In this document: in pieces, positions 62,275-64,000 of the stretch | Layout of the letters: the number at the start of each line of letters is the position of its first letter | Position numbering within the stretch: position 1 is the stretch's first letter | Source of the DNA: Hyphomonas sp. | GTDB taxonomy: Bacteria; Pseudomonadota; Alphaproteobacteria; Caulobacterales; Hyphomonadaceae | Length of the DNA: 64,000 bases | Direction of reading: 5' to 3' | Assembly (NCBI GenBank): GCA_017792365.1 | Contig: CP051229.1 | Location: 1,984,001-2,048,000, forward strand | Program-made: the position numbers and the translations under genes | The notes under the pieces: generated by a model | What the model was told of the DNA's origin: nothing | Database searches by the model: none | Seen by the model: only the letters and a program-made list of their open reading frames with translations

Positions 62275-62831
62275 CCGCCAACCTTCCATCCCAGAAGGAC
62301 GCCATCGCCAGCGCCCTCAAGCTCTACCCCACACGTCCCTACGCGGTCGCCGACATCGGCTCGCAATCCGGCTGGCTCAAGGCCGCCAGTCACGATGCGC
62401 GCAACCTATACGTCTCGGGTCCAATGGGTCTGTCCACGTCCATCGCGCTGGGCGTCGCGGCGTCGCGCCCGAACGAACAGGTGCTCGCCATCATCGGCGA
62501 CGGCGCGCTGGCGATGAACCTCACCTCGCTGATCACCATCGCAAACGCGAAGCCGGACAATCTCGCAATCCTGCTCGTCGACAACCGCGTCTACGAATAC
62601 ACCGCCTCCGTCCCAACGCCCTCGCGCGAACTGGACTGGCTGGCGATCGGCCGCTCGATCCTCGGAGACAGGAATTGCGCCCGGCTGTCAGACCTCGCGC
62701 CTGACAAATGGGCCGAGACGCCGCGCCCCGCGATGATCGTCGCCGACATCGCCCAGGGAGACAAACCACCGCCGCTGGGCATGTCGCCCGCCATGATCCG
62801 CGCAGCATTCCTCGAGGCTTCGAAAGCCTGA
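62271..62831 (+). CDS. ThDP-dependent decarboxylase, C-terminal (diphosphate-binding) subunit
   Basis: A 186-residue PP domain, the second half of the split enzyme (ComE-like). It has the ThDP/Mg motif GDG (76-78) followed by 26 residues and Asn 105 (VDNRVYEYTA), the classic GDG-X26-N pattern. YVSGPMGLSTSIALGVAAS precedes it. The two subunits probably form an alpha/beta heterotetramer or larger. Translation is coupled to the partner. The 12-bp gap to the convergent symporter shows no terminator. Confidence 0.87.
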   Translation: MTANLPSQKDAIASALKLYPTRPYAVADIGSQSGWLKAASHDARNLYVSGPMGLSTSIALGVAASRPNEQVLAIIGDGALAMNLTSLITIANAKPDNLAILLVDNRVYEYTASVPTPSRELDWLAIGRSILGDRNCARLSDLAPDKWAETPRPAMIVADIAQGDKPPPLGMSPAMIRAAFLEASKA

Positions 62832-62843
62832 CGCTCAGCCAAG

Positions 62844-64000
62844 CTATTCCGCCGCCTGACGCGCAGCTGCCGACTGCGCCTCCCGGCCCGGCGAAGTCGC
62901 CGGCGCAGGTCTGCTCAACAACAGGCCCAGCACGAACGGGATCGCAATCCCGGGCAGAGCCTCGTTGATGACATCAACGGGGCCAGCCCGCGTCCAGAGC
63001 ACAGCAACGCCGACGCCCGCCACCATCATGCCGATAGCCGTCCACTCAGACACGCGGCGCTGCATTGCGAGCAACATCATCAAGGGTGCGAACGCACACG
63101 CCAGCATCGACCACGCGCCGAGTACGAGCGAGAACACGCTGGAGGCGCCGAACAATGCGAACAGCAGCGCAGACACCGTCACGGCGGCGGTCGCGAGCTT
63201 CATCATCCATGGCCGGTCAAGGTGCTTCGCCGAAAGGTCATGCGTGATGGACGCCGAACAGCTGAGCACCAGCGAATCCGCCGTCGACATCGTCGCAGCG
63301 AACACACCCGCCAAGATGACGCCGACAAGGATTGACGGCAACAACTCGACGGCCATCAACGGGAGCGCCAGTTCCGTATCGCCGCTCATCAGATCCGGCA
63401 TTTGAATGCGCGCCAGCAACCCGAGGCTGATCGCCAACGTGTAGAACGCGATGAAGAAGCCATAATACCAGAACCGAACCCGGTTGATCTGGTCCGCACG
63501 TTCCATCGCCATGAACCGGATCATGATGTGCGGCTGACCGATCGTACCGACGCCCGCAGCACCCCAGCCCAGCGCAAACAGCATCGCTCGAGGAAGCCCG
63601 GTATCGACAGCTCAGTCGGGAAAAGGCTCATGAAGCCCGGCAGTTCGGCAAGCTGCGCGCCCGCAGAGCCAAGGCCGCCAACCTCGACAAGTGTCACGAT
63701 CACCAGCAGCGCCAGCGCGAACACCATCACGATCGACTGCGCCGCATCGGTCCAGATCGATGCGCGTATGCCGCCAACTGCGGAATAGGCCAGAATGAGA
63801 ATCGCTGAAATGATGGCGCCTGCCTCCGGCGTCCAGTTCAGCATCACCTGCAGCGCCTTGCCGCCGGCGGAGATCTGCGCCGCAGCATACGTGCCAAGAA
63901 ACAGGATCGTCACCAGCGCCGCAATCCGTCGCCAGATCCGGAAATCCGATCCGCCCCACTTAGACACCACGGAGGCGAACGAGGCGCCGCCCGTCGCCTC
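62844..64000 (-). CDS. PutP-like sodium/proline-type symporter (5' end outside window; one 1-nt deletion)
   Basis: C-terminal two-thirds of an SSS-family symporter of the proline/PutP group. The upstream part shows LNWTPEAGAIISAILILAYSAVGGIRASIW and LVEVGGLGSAGAQL; after PGFLE the frame breaks near 63585-63588, where one base is missing. It resumes MLFALGWGAAGVGTIGQPHIMIRFMAM, a PutP hallmark, and later ILVGVILAGVFAATMSTADS. Each of these is part of the sodium or substrate site region. It imports proline or a related amino acid. It is convergent with the decarboxylase. The lesion again looks like a sequencing error. Confidence 0.85.

Overview
The window is a high-GC, gene-dense chromosomal segment of an alphaproteobacterium. 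The left edge carries ubiG divergent from lysC-ptsP, an arrangement typical of Alphaproteobacteria. A UrcA-family protein, a large TonB-dependent receptor, many Tat/lipoprotein signals and periplasmic oxidoreductases suggest a Caulobacterales/Hyphomonadaceae-like or sphingomonad-like aerobic scavenger; this taxonomic placement is inference. No insertion sequence, phage gene or CRISPR array was found.

Layout. 0-5.2 kb: housekeeping genes (ptsP partial, lysC, ubiG, a DUF924 protein, msrA, tRNA-Ser-GGA). 5.3-13.5 kb: a minus-strand uptake/processing cluster (exported amidohydrolase, beta-propeller lipoprotein, TonB receptor, an exported PLP aminotransferase, a TauE/SafE permease). 14.5-20.2 kb: a double HxlR regulator, a DUF1295 membrane enzyme, a thiolase relic, a carotenoid oxygenase, copCD and a cupin. 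20.4-24.8 kb: LysR, a thioesterase and wrbA, divergent from a DoxX/DUF1330/thiolase operon. 24.9-33.3 kb: a five-gene secreted operon (family with an FTVEDP motif, cytochrome-quinoprotein, DUF1592, DUF1552, secreted protein) with a divergent TetR regulator. 33.4-42.0 kb: galactoside use (SSS symporter, galM, GH36 alpha-galactosidase, GH42 beta-galactosidase, galK, galT). 42.2-54.8 kb: a periplasmic sugar-oxidation island with two GMC dehydrogenase/subunit-3 pairs, two DUF1080 (3-keto-disaccharide hydrolase family) lipoproteins, an MFS permease, two AP-endonuclease-2-fold isomerases, a Gfo/Idh/MocA enzyme and a sulfatase. 55-58.2 kb: a lipoprotein, UrcA and a membrane winged-helix/TPR regulator. 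58.2-64 kb: KDPG aldolase, astD, an M20 hydrolase, a two-subunit ThDP decarboxylase and a PutP-like symporter.

How it fits together. The 33-55 kb block reads as one programme for galactose-containing, possibly sulfated, glycosides. Glycosidases and Leloir enzymes handle free galactose. The flanking GMC dehydrogenases, both with a C-x5-C-x3-C iron-sulfur-type motif and a Tat-lipoprotein partner, could oxidise glycosides at C3 for cleavage by the DUF1080 proteins and further conversion by the isomerases and the oxidoreductase. The 25-32 kb operon looks like a separate and poorly described extracytoplasmic oxidation system.

Data caution. Five long genes (TonB receptor, carotenoid oxygenase, MFS permease, second GMC enzyme, PutP-like symporter) are each broken by one or two tiny deletions. 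Every lesion is a loss of 1-2 bases in or next to a short G/C run, and restoring those bases gives an intact family-length protein. Sequencing or assembly error is more likely than real gene decay.
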